A DNA stretch of 64,000 nt from Acidovorax soli (lineage in GTDB: Bacteria > Pseudomonadota > Gammaproteobacteria > Burkholderiales > Burkholderiaceae_C). The notes beneath the pieces were generated by a model. It made no database searches, had not been told where the DNA came from, and saw nothing but the letters and a program-made list of their open reading frames with translations. Both the position numbers and the translations under genes were made by a program. The stretch spans positions 246,547 to 310,546 of the forward strand of contig NZ_JACHLK010000009.1 in the NCBI RefSeq assembly GCF_014207955.1, written 5' to 3'. Below are positions 44,049 through 59,024 of the stretch, in pieces (the first letter of the stretch is position 1; each line of letters begins with the position of its first letter).

Positions 44049-44935
44049 TGTTGTTCCTTCCAAGCCAACAGTTCATTGAAAACCAGTGCGCCGATCACCA
44101 GCGCCCCACCCGCCAGCACGGCCGCCCCGGGCTCCTCGCCCGCGCCCACCCATGCCAGCAAAATACCAAAGATCACCTCGAGCAGGCTCAGCAGCGCGAT
44201 CTCGGGCGCCTTGAGCACCTGGCCGCAGCGCACCGCCAGCACGCAGGGAATCGCCAGTTGCACCACACCCAGCAGCGCCAGCAGCGCGAGGTCGTGCGCC
44301 GAAGCCTGGAACGGCAGCGCCAGCGGCAGCGTGGCCACCACCGAGAGCACCGCCCCGACCAGCACGGCGGGCACCAGGTCCACCCGGTGGCCGTGGCGCT
44401 GGGAATGCTGCACCACCGTCCAGTTCACGGCACCGGCGATGGGCACGCACAGCGCCACCAGCGTGCCGACCAGCGGCAGGCCCGCCATCTCTGAACCATA
44501 CATCCACGCGATGCCCAGGCCCGCCACGCCGATGGCCGCCCAGGTGCGCGGCGCGATGTGGTGGCCGATGAAGATGCGCGCGAGCAGTGCGGTGAGCAGC
44601 GGCGCGACCGCCATGGTCACCAGCACATTGGCCACCGGCATGAGCAAGATGGCGACCATGAAGGCCGTGAACATCACGGCCCAGCACAGGCCGGCGATCC
44701 ACAGCGCCCCACCGCTCTTGCGCATGGAGGCGAACACCGCCCGCCCCTGCAGCGCCGGCAGTATCACCAGCAGCGCGGCCAGCGTGAACAGGCTGCGCCA
44801 GAAGGTGACCTCGAAGCTGCGCGCCGCCTCCAGGTGGCGCGTGACCACGCCGGCGATGGACCACATGAGGGTGACCACCACCATGAGCCAGACAGCCCGG
44901 CCGTGGGTGAGCACAGCGGCCCTAGCGCCGGCCAT
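44045..44935 (-). CDS. EamA/DMT-family transporter
   Basis: 296 aa with ten predicted membrane helices in two EamA repeats. It starts MAGARAAVLTHGRAVWLMVV; helices include TLMWSIAGVVTRHLEAARSF and VIFGILLAWVGAGEEPGAAV at the end of repeat two. Members export amino acids and other metabolites. It overlaps the upstream membrane-protein gene by 14 bp and the downstream hydrolase gene by four. The latter hints at a link to branched-chain amino-acid metabolism, which is inference. Confidence 0.88.
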   Translation of the reverse strand: MAGARAAVLTHGRAVWLMVVVTLMWSIAGVVTRHLEAARSFEVTFWRSLFTLAALLVILPALQGRAVFASMRKSGGALWIAGLCWAVMFTAFMVAILLMPVANVLVTMAVAPLLTALLARIFIGHHIAPRTWAAIGVAGLGIAWMYGSEMAGLPLVGTLVALCVPIAGAVNWTVVQHSQRHGHRVDLVPAVLVGAVLSVVATLPLALPFQASAHDLALLALLGVVQLAIPCVLAVRCGQVLKAPEIALLSLLEVIFGILLAWVGAGEEPGAAVLAGGALVIGALVFNELLAWKEQQ

Positions 44936-46265
44936 AGAAGACCTCCAGGCGCTCTTCGAGCACGCTGCTGTCGAACTGCCACCACAGGCCCGCCAGGCCG
45001 CGCCGCACAGGCAACTCCACGGTGGCGCCGGTGCGCAGGCTCAGCCAGTAGTCGATGGCCTGGCGCGGCTCCAGGGGCGGGACATCGCCGCCTTGCGGTG
45101 CCCGCAGCACCACGCGCGGCAGCGACTGCACGGACGGCGCGACAGCAAAGGCCACGGTGCGTGGCGCCTCGGTGACCCAGGCCCAGGCCAGAGGCACCGA
45201 GGGAGCACACAAGCCCGCTGGCACGGCAGCCAGAGCTGCCACCAGCAACTGGGTGGTGCGAAAGCCCGCGCGCTCCGAGGCAGTGGGGCTGGCACTGCCA
45301 TGGGCCAGTTTCGCTTCAGGCCACAACCAGGCCAGCACCAGAAGCGCCGTGCAGGCGCCCACCGCACCCCAGACACCCACGGGAGGAGCCATGAAGTAGT
45401 GCTGGTGTCGCATGGCATGGAACAGCGCAGCCGCTGCCCCCAGGCCGACGAAGAAGCCGATGACGACGGCCTTCATGCGTGGGTAGGCCATCAGGTCCCT
45501 GTCCACACCGGCGCGCGAGCGGGCACCATCGGGAGCGGGTACGGGCACGCCACGCTCGCGCAACGCGCGCACCAGTGGCAGGGCTTCGAACATCCGCTGC
45601 ACCACCGGCAGGTTCTTCGCGGAATTCCAGAGCACCAGGCCGGCCATGCTGTGCGGGCGGACATCATCGTCGGTCTCCGGCTCTCCCGGCAGGTACCAAC
45701 GCGCGGGCGAAAGGCCCAGGCGTGCACCGCCCTTCCAGGTAATCCTCAGTGTGGCCAGCGGGTTGGCGGGCACGGGGGCACCCGCCAGTTGCCAGGAGAC
45801 GGCACCGCTGCGCAAGGCGCCCAGGTCCAGTTGCCAGTCCAGCCAGCGCCACACTACGGGCAACCCGGACGTATAGCGCAGCGACTGGTTGTCGAGCACC
45901 AGGCGGGCACGCCTGCGGTGCAGCGCAAGCCCAAGCACGAGGGCCAACAGCAGCAGGAGCTGCAGGGCATGGAAAACCAGGCGCAGAGGGTCTGCACGCT
46001 GCCATGCGGCGGCCGAGCGGCTGGCCAGCATCTGCCAGGGGAATGGCTGGGCAGTGGCACCCACCAGAGTGGCCACCGCCATGACCAGCGACACGGCCAG
46101 CACCATGACCAGGACGATGCCCACCACCCGGCCCAGCCGGCGCCGCTGGGCGCGCTGCGCGGCCGTGCCCGTGTGGTAGTCCCGCGCATGAAAGACAAGG
46201 GGCGCGCCAGCCCCCAAGGCTGGCGCGCCCCTCTCACCAGGCCGTGCAGCCTGTGGTGCGGTCAT
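44922..46265 (-). CDS. Hypothetical membrane protein downstream of typA
   Basis: 447 aa, family not recognised. Predicted membrane helices lie near residues 48-70 (VVGIVLVMVLAVSLVMAVAT), 95-112 (VFHALQLLLLLALVLGLALH), 268-285, 297-315 and 350-368. The loops contain RARLVLDNQSLRYTSGLPVV and RITWKGGARLGLSPARWYLP, which resemble PH-domain-like membrane protein segments. The C-terminal 90 residues look periplasmic. The start is doubtful. The first 25 codons contain a perfect 14-bp hairpin, so either the gene begins further in or the hairpin acts as an attenuator. It follows typA by 22 bp. Confidence 0.7.
   Translation of the reverse strand: MTAPQAARPGERGAPALGAGAPLVFHARDYHTGTAAQRAQRRRLGRVVGIVLVMVLAVSLVMAVATLVGATAQPFPWQMLASRSAAAWQRADPLRLVFHALQLLLLLALVLGLALHRRRARLVLDNQSLRYTSGLPVVWRWLDWQLDLGALRSGAVSWQLAGAPVPANPLATLRITWKGGARLGLSPARWYLPGEPETDDDVRPHSMAGLVLWNSAKNLPVVQRMFEALPLVRALRERGVPVPAPDGARSRAGVDRDLMAYPRMKAVVIGFFVGLGAAAALFHAMRHQHYFMAPPVGVWGAVGACTALLVLAWLWPEAKLAHGSASPTASERAGFRTTQLLVAALAAVPAGLCAPSVPLAWAWVTEAPRTVAFAVAPSVQSLPRVVLRAPQGGDVPPLEPRQAIDYWLSLRTGATVELPVRRGLAGLWWQFDSSVLEERLEVFYGRR
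46199..46231 (-). terminator. Perfect 14-bp hairpin after typA, inside the next gene's start
   Basis: GGGGCGCGCCAGCC (46199-46212) and its exact complement (46218-46231) flank a five-base loop. In the minus sense TTGTCTTTC follows. It lies 57 bp after the typA stop and within codons 12-23 of the downstream reading frame. Confidence 0.75.
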
Positions 46266-46287
46266 CTGTGCAGCCGTGGCCCGCAGA

Positions 46288-48111
46288 TCAGGAACGGGCT
46301 GCGCGCTTGCGCTCGTTCTCGGTCAGGAAGCGCTTGCGGATGCGGATGGACTTGGGCGTGATCTCGACCAGCTCGTCGTCCTCGATGAATTCCACGGCGT
46401 ATTCCAGCGTGGCGTCGATGGGCGGCGTGATCTTGACCGCGTCTTCCTTGCCCGAGACGCGGAAGTTGGTCAGCTGCTTGGTGCGCGTGGCGTTCACCAC
46501 CAGGTCGTTGTCGCGGCTGTGGATGCCGACGATCATGCCTTCGTACACGGGGTCGTTGGCCTTGACGAACATGCGGCCACGGTCGTCGAGCTTGCCCAGG
46601 GCGTAGGTGAAGATTTCACCGTCGTCCATGGAGATCAGCACGCCGTTCTTGCGGCCGCCGATGTCGCCCTTGTGCGGCTCGTAGCTGTCGAAGATGTTGC
46701 TGATCAGGCCCGAACCACGAGTCAGGTTCAGGAATTCGTTGGTGAAGCCGATCAGGCCGCGCGCAGGGATGCGGTACTCCAGGCGCACGCGGCCACGGCC
46801 GTCCGGCTCCATGTTCACCAGCTCGCCCTTGCGCTCGCCCAGGGCCTGCATCACGCCGCCCTGGTGGCCTTCTTCGATGTCGGCCGTCACCAGCTCGATG
46901 GGCTCGTGCTTGACGCCATCGACATCCTTGAACACCACGCGGGGCTTGGACACGGCCAGCTCGTAGCCTTCACGGCGCATGTTTTCCAAGAGGATGGTCA
47001 GGTGCAGTTCACCGCGGCCCATGACTTCGAAAATACCTTCTTCGTCGGTTTCCTTCACGCGCAGGGCGACGTTGTGCTGCAGTTCCTTTTGCAGGCGGTC
47101 CCAGATCTGGCGGCTGGTCACGAACTTGCCTTCACGGCCTGCCAGCGGCGAGGTGTTCACGCAGAAGTTCATGGTCAGCGTGGGCTCATCCACCTTGAGC
47201 ATGGGCAGCGGCGAGGGGTTGGCGGGATCGGTCACGGTCACGCCGATGCCGATGTCTTCGATGCCGTTGATCAGCACGATGTCGCCGGGGCCGGCCACGG
47301 GGGTCTGCATGCGATCGAGGCCCTGGAAGGTCAGCACCTGGTTCACGCGGCCCTTGACGGCCTTGCCGTCCGGGCCTTCCATGACCAGTACGTCCTGGGC
47401 GGGCTTGAGGGTGCCCTGGCTGATGCGGCCCACGCCGATGCGGCCCACGAAGGTGGAGAAGTCGAGCGCCGAGATCTGCAGCTGCAGCGGAGCGTTCGCG
47501 TCACCCGAGTTCGGGGGCACGTGCTTCAGGATGGTGTTGAACAGGGCCGACATGTCGGGGCCCCACTGCTCGCCCGGCGCGCCTTCTTCGAGCGACGACC
47601 AGCCGTTGATGCCCGAGGCGTACACCACGGGGAAGTCGAGCTGCTCGTCGGTCGCACCCAGCTTGTCGAACAGGTCGAACGCGGCGTTCACCACCTTGTC
47701 GGGGTTGGCACCGGGCTTGTCCACCTTGTTGACCACCAGGATGGGGCGCAGGCCCAGGGCCAGGGCCTTCTTGGTCACGAAACGCGTCTGGGGCATGGGG
47801 CCCTCTTGCGCATCGATCAGCAGCACCACGCTGTCCACCATGGACAGGGCGCGCTCCACCTCACCGCCGAAGTCCGCGTGGCCGGGGGTGTCGACGATGT
47901 TGATGTGCGTGCCTTCCCAGCTCACGGCGCAGTTCTTGGCCAGGATGGTGATGCCACGCTCTTTTTCGATCGCGTTGTTGTCCATCACCGTGTCGACCAC
48001 CTTTTCGTGGTCTGCGAAGGTGCCGGACTGGCGCAGCAATTGGTCCACCATGGTGGTCTTGCCATGGTCAACGTGGGCGATGATGGCGATGTTGCGGATC
48101 TGTTTCGTCAT
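46288..48111 (-). CDS. typA: Translational GTPase TypA/BipA
   Basis: 607 aa ribosome-binding GTPase of the EF-G type, involved in 50S assembly and stress adaptation. It starts MTKQIRNIAIIAHVDHGKTT, whose end is the P-loop. DTPGHADFGGEV is G3, VVNKVDKPGANPD is G4, and VFYASG-like VVYASGINGWSSLE is G5. Domains III-V and the TypA-specific C-terminus (IGGRKNGVLISMDDGEIFTY) are present. The start ATG overlaps the truB stop by four bases. It lies at the end of the conserved rimP-nusA-infB-rbfA-truB operon. Confidence 0.97.
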   Translation of the reverse strand: MTKQIRNIAIIAHVDHGKTTMVDQLLRQSGTFADHEKVVDTVMDNNAIEKERGITILAKNCAVSWEGTHINIVDTPGHADFGGEVERALSMVDSVVLLIDAQEGPMPQTRFVTKKALALGLRPILVVNKVDKPGANPDKVVNAAFDLFDKLGATDEQLDFPVVYASGINGWSSLEEGAPGEQWGPDMSALFNTILKHVPPNSGDANAPLQLQISALDFSTFVGRIGVGRISQGTLKPAQDVLVMEGPDGKAVKGRVNQVLTFQGLDRMQTPVAGPGDIVLINGIEDIGIGVTVTDPANPSPLPMLKVDEPTLTMNFCVNTSPLAGREGKFVTSRQIWDRLQKELQHNVALRVKETDEEGIFEVMGRGELHLTILLENMRREGYELAVSKPRVVFKDVDGVKHEPIELVTADIEEGHQGGVMQALGERKGELVNMEPDGRGRVRLEYRIPARGLIGFTNEFLNLTRGSGLISNIFDSYEPHKGDIGGRKNGVLISMDDGEIFTYALGKLDDRGRMFVKANDPVYEGMIVGIHSRDNDLVVNATRTKQLTNFRVSGKEDAVKITPPIDATLEYAVEFIEDDELVEITPKSIRIRKRFLTENERKRAARS

Positions 48112-49100
48112 AGTTTTTCCAATGTGCCGCTGGCTTGCAGGTGCGGCGTACCTTCCAAAATTTGTTGAATCTCCAGCGGACTCAGGAGCCTGTCGGGCAC
48201 CAGCTCCCCGCCCACGATGTGGCCCACCCCCAGCAGCGCCGGGGGGCTGTCGCCAAACACCGCCACGGCCCCGGCATCGGGCCAGGTGCCCCGGCGGCGC
48301 ACGCCCGACAGGAAGCGAGCGGCATTCTCGCTGTCCAGCGTGACACGCACGTGTTGTGCCAAAAGCGATTCGGGCGGCTCCAGTTGCGACAGGCGCGCGC
48401 CCTCTTCCATGGCTTCGAGCTGCGCCAGCGTGACGCAGCGCTCCACACCGATACCCCCGGTATCGATGCGGCGCAGGAACGTGAGGTGCGCGCCAAAGCC
48501 CAGCGCCGCGCCCACGTCCTCACCCAGGGTGCGGATATAGGTTCCCTTGCTGCACTGCACCACCATTTTAAGGGCGATGGCGTCCGGATTGTCCGCCAAC
48601 AGGGTGAGGGAGAGCGAGTGGATCACCACGTCGCGGGCCGGGCGCTCCACTTCGATGCCAGCACGCGCATACTCGTACAAGGCCTTGCCGTCCTTCTTGA
48701 GGGCGCTGTGCATGGGCGGCACCTGGCGGATCGGGCCGGTGAATTGCTGTTGCACGGCGGCCAGGCGCTCGGGCGTGAGTTCGGCCAGCACCACGGGGCG
48801 CCGCGCGATCACGTCGCCTTCGGCATCGCCGGTGGTGGTGGTGGTCCCGAGCAGGGCCACGGCTTCATAGGTCTTGGGCGCGTCGAGCTGCAGCTGGCTG
48901 AACTTGGTGGCGGCACCAAAGCACAGTGGCAGCACGCCGGTGGCCAGCGGGTCGAGCGTGCCGGTATGGCCCGCCTTCTCGGCGCGCAGCAGCCATTTGG
49001 CCTTTTGCAAGGCATCGTTGCTCGAGAGGCCGAGCGGTTTGTCCAGCAGCAACACCCCGTGCACAGGGCGCCGCTGCACCCTGGTGCGAGGCGCGTGCAT
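48108..49100 (-). CDS. truB: tRNA pseudouridine-55 synthase TruB
   Basis: 330 aa, makes pseudouridine 55 in the T-loop of all elongator tRNAs. The N-terminus VHGVLLLDKPLGLSSNDALQ is typical. The catalytic Asp is in AGHTGTLDPLATGVLP, and KTYEAVALLGTTTTTGDAEG is the conserved motif that follows. The C-terminal PUA-like part (PDRLLSPLEIQQILEGTPHL) ends the protein. It is three bases downstream of rbfA and overlaps typA. Confidence 0.96.
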   Translation of the reverse strand: MHAPRTRVQRRPVHGVLLLDKPLGLSSNDALQKAKWLLRAEKAGHTGTLDPLATGVLPLCFGAATKFSQLQLDAPKTYEAVALLGTTTTTGDAEGDVIARRPVVLAELTPERLAAVQQQFTGPIRQVPPMHSALKKDGKALYEYARAGIEVERPARDVVIHSLSLTLLADNPDAIALKMVVQCSKGTYIRTLGEDVGAALGFGAHLTFLRRIDTGGIGVERCVTLAQLEAMEEGARLSQLEPPESLLAQHVRVTLDSENAARFLSGVRRRGTWPDAGAVAVFGDSPPALLGVGHIVGGELVPDRLLSPLEIQQILEGTPHLQASGTLEKL

Positions 49101-49103
49101 GGG

Positions 49104-49475
49104 CTAGTCCTCTTTCGCGCGCGAAGAGACGGCCTTGGCGATCAAGGCGTTCATGTCGGCCGCACGCTCGGAGGTGCGGTCGTACACGAAGTGCAGCGTG
49201 GGCACCGTGTGGATGTGCAGGCGCTTGAACAGGCCATTGCGCAGGAACCCAGCCGCCTGGTTGAGCGCCGCCTGCGTTTCCACAGGGTCACCCACCAGCA
49301 GGCTGAAGAACACCTTGGCGTGCGCGTAGTCGGGAGTCACCTCCACCCCCTGCAGCGTCACCATGCCCACGCGCGGGTCTTTCAACTCGCGCGCGATCAG
49401 CTCCGTCAGATCGCGCTGGATCTGATCGGCCACCTTGAAGGCGCGGTTGGGAGTGGCGGATTTCTTTGCAGCCAT
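49104..49475 (-). CDS. rbfA: 30S ribosome-binding factor RbfA
   Basis: 123 aa KH-like protein for late 16S rRNA/30S maturation and cold adaptation. Motifs include RAFKVADQIQRDLTELIARE, DPRVGMVTLQGVEVTPDYAH and RLHIHTVPTLHFVYDRTSER. It lies 20 bp after infB and three bases before truB in the rimP-typA operon. Confidence 0.95.
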   Translation of the reverse strand: MAAKKSATPNRAFKVADQIQRDLTELIARELKDPRVGMVTLQGVEVTPDYAHAKVFFSLLVGDPVETQAALNQAAGFLRNGLFKRLHIHTVPTLHFVYDRTSERAADMNALIAKAVSSRAKED

Positions 49476-49495
49476 GTTGTCGTCGTTTCCGCCTT

Positions 49496-52369
<2,874 letters not shown>

Positions 52370-52393
52370 ATGTGGTTCGTGCCTCCCTGACCC

Positions 52394-53881
52394 TTACTCT
52401 TGCTGCCCCGCGAACCAGTGTTCGCGCGCCTTCATGATCAAGGCTTTGGCTTCGTCTGCGGACTGTCCGGTCAGGTCGGTCAGCTCATCAATGGCCAGGT
52501 CGGCCAGATCGTCACGGGTATGCACACCGCCTTCAGCCAACTTGGCGATCAGCTCGGGCGTGAGGCCTTCGAGGTCGCGCAGGTCCTGGGAGACATCCTC
52601 CACGCTTTCCTCGCGGGCGATTTCCATGGTGAGCAGCGCATCCTTGGCGCGGGCGCGCAGTTCATTGACGGTGTCTTCGTCGAAGCTTTCGATCTCCAGC
52701 ATTTCCTGCAGCGGCACATAGGCCACTTCTTCCAGGCTGGCGAAACCTTCGGAGATCAGGATGTCGGCGATTTCCTCGTCCACATCGAGTTTTTCCATGA
52801 ACAGCTTGCGGGCCGTGTCGGTCTCGTTGGCCTGCTTCTGCGCCGATTCGGCGGCGTCCATGATGTTGATCTTCCAGCCGGTCAGGTCGGACGCCAGGCG
52901 CACGTTCTGGCCGCCGCGGCCGATGGCGATCGCGAGGTTCTCCTCGTCCACCACCACGTCCATGGCGTGCTTTTCCTCGTCCACCACGATGGAGGAGACG
53001 TTGGCCGGGGCCAGCGCACCGATCACGAACTGGGCCGGGTCTTCGGACCACAGCACGATGTCCACACGCTCGCCGGCGAGCTCATTGGTCACGGCGTTCA
53101 CGCGGGTGCCGCGCACGCCCACGCAGGTACCGATGGGGTCCACGCGCTTGTCGTGGGACAGCACGGCGATCTTGGCGCGCGAGCCGGAGTCGCGGGCGCA
53201 GCTCTTGATCTCCAGCAGGCCCTGCTCGATCTCAGGCACTTCCTGGCGGAAGAGCTCGATCATGAACTCGGGGGCCGAGCGCGACAGGATGATGGGTGCG
53301 CCGCGCAGCGTCAGGTCCACTTCCATGATCATGGCGCGCACACGGTCGCCGCTGCGCAGGTTTTCCTTGGAGATCATCTCGCTGCGGCGCAGGCGGCCTT
53401 CCACGCGGCCGGACTCGACGATGATGTCGCCCTTGTCCATGCGCTTGACGGTGCCGGTGAAGATCTTCTCGCCGCGCGACATGAAGTCGTTGAGCAGCAT
53501 CTCGCGCTCGGCGTCGCGGATCTTCTGCAGGATGACCTGCTTGGCGGCCATGGCGCCGATGCGGCCGATGGGCACGGACTCGACGCCTTCCTCGATGTAC
53601 TCGCCGACTTCGATGTCGGGGATGCGGTCGCGCGCATCCATCAGCAGCTCTTCGGCATCGGGGTTCTGCAGGCCCGCATCATCAGGCACCACCAGCCAGC
53701 GGCGGAAAGTCTCGTAGTTGCCACTGTCGCGGTCGACGGACACGCGGATATCCACCTCGCCGGGGTACAGCTTCTTGGTGGCCTGGGCCAGGGCCGACTC
53801 GACGGCGCCCAGGACCACGTCCAGTTCCACGTTCTTCTCGCGCGAAATGGCCTCAACCAACATCAACAATTCGCGATTCAT
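52394..53881 (-). CDS. nusA: Transcription termination/antitermination factor NusA
   Basis: 495 aa RNA polymerase-associated factor. It starts MNRELLMLVEAISREKNVEL. The S1 domain begins about residue 130 (EKIFTGTVKRMDKGDIIVES), two KH domains follow (VDPIGTCVGVRGTRVNAVTN, LAIAIGRGGQNVRLASDLTG), and the C-terminal acidic AR repeats are at the end (ADLAIDELTDLTGQSADEAK). Order rimP-nusA-infB is conserved across bacteria. Confidence 0.97.
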   Translation of the reverse strand: MNRELLMLVEAISREKNVELDVVLGAVESALAQATKKLYPGEVDIRVSVDRDSGNYETFRRWLVVPDDAGLQNPDAEELLMDARDRIPDIEVGEYIEEGVESVPIGRIGAMAAKQVILQKIRDAEREMLLNDFMSRGEKIFTGTVKRMDKGDIIVESGRVEGRLRRSEMISKENLRSGDRVRAMIMEVDLTLRGAPIILSRSAPEFMIELFRQEVPEIEQGLLEIKSCARDSGSRAKIAVLSHDKRVDPIGTCVGVRGTRVNAVTNELAGERVDIVLWSEDPAQFVIGALAPANVSSIVVDEEKHAMDVVVDEENLAIAIGRGGQNVRLASDLTGWKINIMDAAESAQKQANETDTARKLFMEKLDVDEEIADILISEGFASLEEVAYVPLQEMLEIESFDEDTVNELRARAKDALLTMEIAREESVEDVSQDLRDLEGLTPELIAKLAEGGVHTRDDLADLAIDELTDLTGQSADEAKALIMKAREHWFAGQQE

Positions 53882-53974
53882 GCGACGACTCTCCTAGTTC
53901 AATCACCCGAAAGGCAAAGGCTGCACGCGGCGGCCATCTGCCCAATTCATTCAGCAGCCTGCTCGGCTTGCGGC

Positions 53975-54568
53975 TCAGGCGGGCGCGGGCCCTGCCTTGT
54001 TGCCGCGCCCCTTGAAGTCCACGATGGGCGCCAGGCGCACATCCCGCAGCTCATCCAGGGTGAAGCCCAGCGCCTGCAACGGGGCGGGCACGCGCTTCTT
54101 GCTGACTCTTTGACCCGGCTTGGCAGGTGGCTCGTCGCTCCAGACGATCTGCCAGCCCCCTGCCTCGGCCCGCTCCAGCGTGCCGCGAAATTTCTTGCGC
54201 GTAGCGTTGACCTGCCCCGCGCCTGCTGCGCCGATGGGCGCCTTCAATGTGATGTCGACGACCGAACCTTCGAAGCGCACGAAGTCCTGCTCGTGGCGCA
54301 GGGGCCGGTCGATTCCGGGAGAGGACACTTCCAGGCGCTTGTACTCGACGCCATCGACCTCCAGCGCGAACTGCAGCTGGCGCGTGACCTTCTCGCAGTC
54401 CTCGACCGTGACGAACTGCTCGACGGCCGGCGCAGGCGCATCGGCGGCAGGCTGCACCCAGGGCAAGTCGATGGTGATGCGCAGCAGACCACCGGCGGAG
54501 CGTTCGATCTCCACCAGGTCATACCCCAGGCCAATCACGATTTGTTCAACGACTTGCTGCAGTGCCAC
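53975..54568 (-). CDS. rimP: Ribosome maturation factor RimP
   Basis: 197 aa 30S assembly factor. It starts MALQQVVEQIVIGLGYDLVE. The family motif VEYKRLEVSSPGIDRPL is complete, and CEKVTRQLQFALEVDG precedes it. Compared with the usual 150-160 residues it has two insertions, a Pro/Ala loop (QPAADAPAPAVEQF) and a long C-terminal extension, both common in Burkholderiales. It is the first gene of the operon. Upstream is a 253-bp region ending in the terminator of the SNF2 helicase gene. Confidence 0.94.
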   Translation of the reverse strand: MALQQVVEQIVIGLGYDLVEIERSAGGLLRITIDLPWVQPAADAPAPAVEQFVTVEDCEKVTRQLQFALEVDGVEYKRLEVSSPGIDRPLRHEQDFVRFEGSVVDITLKAPIGAAGAGQVNATRKKFRGTLERAEAGGWQIVWSDEPPAKPGQRVSKKRVPAPLQALGFTLDELRDVRLAPIVDFKGRGNKAGPAPA

Positions 54569-54647
54569 GTGTTCTATTCAATCCCGGAAAAACAAAAAAC
54601 CCGATAACCCCCAGAGGCTTCGAGCTCCAAAAGCAAACGGCCAAAAA

Positions 54648-54674
54648 AAACGGGCGGTTGGTACCCGCCCGTTT
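54648..54674 (-). terminator. Rho-independent terminator of the SNF2 helicase gene
   Basis: AAACGGGCGG and CCGCCCGTTT form a perfect 10-bp stem around a 7-base loop. In minus sense a run of eight U follows, so it ends transcription about 150 bp after the helicase stop and isolates the rimP promoter. Confidence 0.88.
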
Positions 54675-54821
54675 GGTCGTGAGAACCATATTGTAGCCCG
54701 TAAAGCACCTGTTTGCAAAGTTGCAACAGGGCTTTTCCGGGCAGGCGCGCCCCAGCTCGGCGCAAACCCAAGCCCGGCGGGGCTTTGCCGGGAAACGGAC
54801 CGTTGCAGCCGCGGTACAGCG

Positions 54822-58379
<3,558 letters not shown>

Positions 58380-58497
58380 GGACAACTCAGTACGCGACAG
58401 GGGCGAAGAGGGGAAATCGGCCCATGGTACTGCACAAATGCTATTCAAAAAATAGCACCCAAGGAGCCCCCTGTGGCCCCACGCGCATCGCTGCGGA

Positions 58498-58884
58498 TCA
58501 GCCGCCCCGCGCCGCGCGCACGCGCGCAAACACCTCTTGCGCCTCGGCGCCGGCCCCCTGCCCGCCCTGCCCTGCCTGCAGGCTGGACAGCAGCCGCGCC
58601 AGCACGGGTGCCTGGGGCAGCAGCGGCCCCAGAAAGCGGGCATGCACGCCATCGGCGATCAGCAGGGTGGGAAAGGTCTCCACATCCAGGTCGCCCGCCA
58701 GCTCGGACTCGTCCTCGATATCCACCCACTCGAAGCGCACGCCCGGGTGGTCCTGGGCCAGGGCATCGAAGATGGCCCGGTAGTCGCGGCAGGTACCACA
58801 CCAATTGGCGCACAGGCACACGGCCCACCAGCCGGTGTGCGTGGCGGCAGGGGTGGCATGGGGCAAAGCGGCCGGGGTGTTCAT
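58498..58884 (-). CDS. Thioredoxin-family protein
   Basis: 128 aa thioredoxin fold. The redox motif is CANWCGTCRDYRA (CxxC as CGTC). FEWVDIEDESELAGDLDVET with a cis-Pro in FPTLLI completes the fold. There is no signal peptide, so it is cytoplasmic and may act as a general disulfide reductase or as an adaptor. The C-terminal tail is Gly/Ala-rich. It lies 118 bp upstream of the SNF2 helicase gene on the same strand and is divergent from a half-length MreB-like gene. Confidence 0.87.
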   Translation of the reverse strand: MNTPAALPHATPAATHTGWWAVCLCANWCGTCRDYRAIFDALAQDHPGVRFEWVDIEDESELAGDLDVETFPTLLIADGVHARFLGPLLPQAPVLARLLSSLQAGQGGQGAGAEAQEVFARVRAARGG

Positions 58885-59024
58885 CTGCGCAATCCTCGTG
58901 GGTTCAGGCGTGGCACTGTACAACGGCTGCCGCCAGACTGCGTCCATGGCACCCGGGATGCCCGGGCCCGTGCAGGGATGAAGGATCAGCGTGCTACCCT
59001 GTTGCACACGCCGTCGAACACACC

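Noticed and set aside
42939..46361. 1140-codon plus-strand reading frame
   Set aside because: It lies antisense to the hydrolase, transporter and membrane-protein genes, crosses their boundaries, and has no domain; it is a high-GC frame artefact.
54569..54821. metY-type tRNA or leader RNA before rimP
   Set aside because: No cloverleaf could be drawn; the only clear structure is the helicase gene's terminator.
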